Assembly (NCBI GenBank): GCA_964468435.1
Contig: CAYXVE010000012.1
Coordinates: 41,449 to 105,448, forward strand
DNA from: JBCCTX01 sp964468435
Lineage (GTDB): Bacteria > Bacteroidota > Bacteroidia > J057
Direction: 5' to 3'
Length of the DNA: 64,000 nt
The translations under genes and the position numbers were made by a program. Positions 62,986-64,000 of this stretch are shown piece after piece (the first letter of the stretch is position 1; each line of letters opens with the position of its first letter). The notes under the pieces were generated by a model. That model saw nothing but the letters and a program-made list of their open reading frames with translations. It was not told the DNA's origin and made no database searches.

Positions 62986-64000
62986 ATGTATAAATTGATT
63001 TTCTTTGTAGTCATGCTGATCAGCACAGCTTTTTCGTGCTGGTCCCAATCACAGACCGAGCTCATGGTCTGTGGAGACAATCAGGTGATTATCTTCGACC
63101 TGCAACGTTCACAGGATACCGTACCATTTGTCGTCTGGCGCTGGAAGGCTTCCGAAGCCTTTGATCTGCCAGCGATATATCGATCGACCTATTTTCGTAG
63201 TCTGGACGATTGCAAGCCTGTTGATGGAGGTAACAAGATCCTAATCAGTTCTTCCTCTAATGGTGTTGCCCTGATCGACCGGGCCACCCAAAAGGTGTTA
63301 TTCTATGCCCAGGTGGGCAATGCCCACTCCATTGAGTGGCTCCCTGGCGATCGCATCGTTGTAGCTGGCTCAACAAATGATAAGGGTAACCGCCTCGAAC
63401 TCTACGACAGCCGTATGTCTGAAAAACCGTTATTCAAAGACAGTTTATATTCTGCCCACGGAGTGGTATGGGACGATGAGCGTGAATTGCTTTACGCTTT
63501 GGGCTATGATGAGCTCCGAGCATATAAATTAGTAGACTGGGATACAAATCATCCTGGATTTACCCTGGTAGATACCTGGACTATCCCAGGTATTAGTGGT
63601 CATGATCTGGCAGCTATTCCCCAATATCCAGGTCAACTTTTACTCACCGAACACGAGAGTGTGTGGATCTTTGATAAAAATACTGGAAAATTTAGACTAT
63701 TTGAACCGCTAGCGGGAAAAGAAGATGTCAAAGCGGTAAGTTTTCATCCTGTAACAGGTCGTGTGGCTTACATACAGGCTGAAAAAAGCTGGTGGTCGCA
63801 TCATGTGTATCTGTTAGAACCGGAGCGATATGTGTCTTTTCCTGGTGTAGACTTGTATAAGGTCAGGTGGATTGAAGGGGATATGGTCAATGCCCCTACC
63901 ATCTATTCCTACGAAGACCTCATTTCTTGGATCAAAAATCCGACAGATGACTACGTATTGGTGGTAGCACACCGGGGCGACTGGCGCAATGCGCCGGAAA
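62986..64000 (+). CDS. DUF6528 propeller fused to GDPD domain, C-terminally cut by the window
   Basis: Frame open from ATG at 62986 to the window end (338 codons), with no stop. The N-terminus is a signal with FVVMLISTAFSC, possibly a lipobox or cleaved near AFSCWSQS. The main part is DUF6528 (LMVCGDNQVIIFDLQRS, NAHSIEWLPGDRIVVAG, FHPVTGRVAYIQ), a beta-propeller. At the very end the GDPD signature VVAHRGDWRNAPE begins. So the protein is a propeller-GDPD fusion; the catalytic part continues beyond the window. Secreted or periplasmic. Compare with the separate GDPD lipoprotein at 1365. Confidence 0.82.
   Translation, partial: MYKLIFFVVMLISTAFSCWSQSQTELMVCGDNQVIIFDLQRSQDTVPFVVWRWKASEAFDLPAIYRSTYFRSLDDCKPVDGGNKILISSSSNGVALIDRATQKVLFYAQVGNAHSIEWLPGDRIVVAGSTNDKGNRLELYDSRMSEKPLFKDSLYSAHGVVWDDERELLYALGYDELRAYKLVDWDTNHPGFTLVDTWTIPGISGHDLAAIPQYPGQLLLTEHESVWIFDKNTGKFRLFEPLAGKEDVKAVSFHPVTGRVAYIQAEKSWWSHHVYLLEPERYVSFPGVDLYKVRWIEGDMVNAPTIYSYEDLISWIKNPTDDYVLVVAHRGDWRNAPE

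Overview
The window comes from a Bacteroidota chromosome, probably an environmental, Cytophagales- or Saprospirales-like heterotroph; I cannot name the genus. Evidence: a C-terminal T9SS sorting domain, a TonB-plug/MG2-type surface protein, DUF5686, PorT-like and LptE-like envelope proteins, Bacteroidota lipobox signal peptides, FecI/FecR remnants, and several promoter boxes of the Bacteroidota type TAnnTTTG. No rRNA, tRNA, CRISPR array, intact insertion sequence or prophage was recognised by eye.

Layout. 1-8.8 kb: end of an SGNH hydrolase, a Tas-like aldo/keto reductase, a GDPD lipoprotein, a DEAD-box helicase, two Tat-signal aldo/keto reductases, a PqaA-family lipoprotein and a zinc-type alcohol dehydrogenase. 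8.9-15.7 kb: a mostly tightly packed + strand run (DUF2231-cytochrome-LRR protein, secreted aldose epimerase, DUF3311 protein plus SSS symporter, Tat-signal enolase-superfamily enzyme, PhyH dioxygenase) that looks like a sugar or acid-sugar catabolic locus. 15.8-22.7 kb: histidine kinase, YeeZ-like reductase, yaaA, then DUF4212 protein/ActP-like symporter/acs for acetate. 23.5-30.2 kb: a complete trpEGDCFBA operon preceded by a Trp-rich leader peptide and three mutually exclusive hairpins, a complete ribosome-mediated attenuator. 30.6-43.5 kb: a degenerate C39-like protein, small lipoprotein, alpha/beta hydrolase, DUF5686 protein, YggS, LVIVD lipoprotein, FabH, Mfd, coiled-coil lipoprotein and metallophosphatase. 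43.7-48.4 kb: miaB, a receiver-less sigma-54 activator, lptE, a TPR-like gene and secG, an apparent operon. 49-51.8 kb: DUF2795 protein, orphan FecE/HmuV-type ATPase and an NCS2 purine permease whose leader holds a strong intrinsic terminator. 51.9-61.8 kb: sialidase-like and BNR-4-like propeller proteins, an MG2/TonB-plug protein and a 1402-residue secreted sugar dehydrogenase/dihaem/CBM/T9SS fusion. 62.1-63 kb: a decayed ECF sigma/FecR pair. 63-64 kb: a DUF6528-GDPD fusion cut by the window end.

The best-supported unusual element is the trp attenuator (23479-23617). The peptide, the Trp codons, the pause hairpin, the antiterminator and the terminator can all be drawn directly from the sequence. 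Second-rank observations are the catalytically dead C39-like protein, the candidate attenuator before the NCS2 permease, the eroded sigma/anti-sigma module next to a fused GDPD gene, and the large haem-sugar dehydrogenase fusion.
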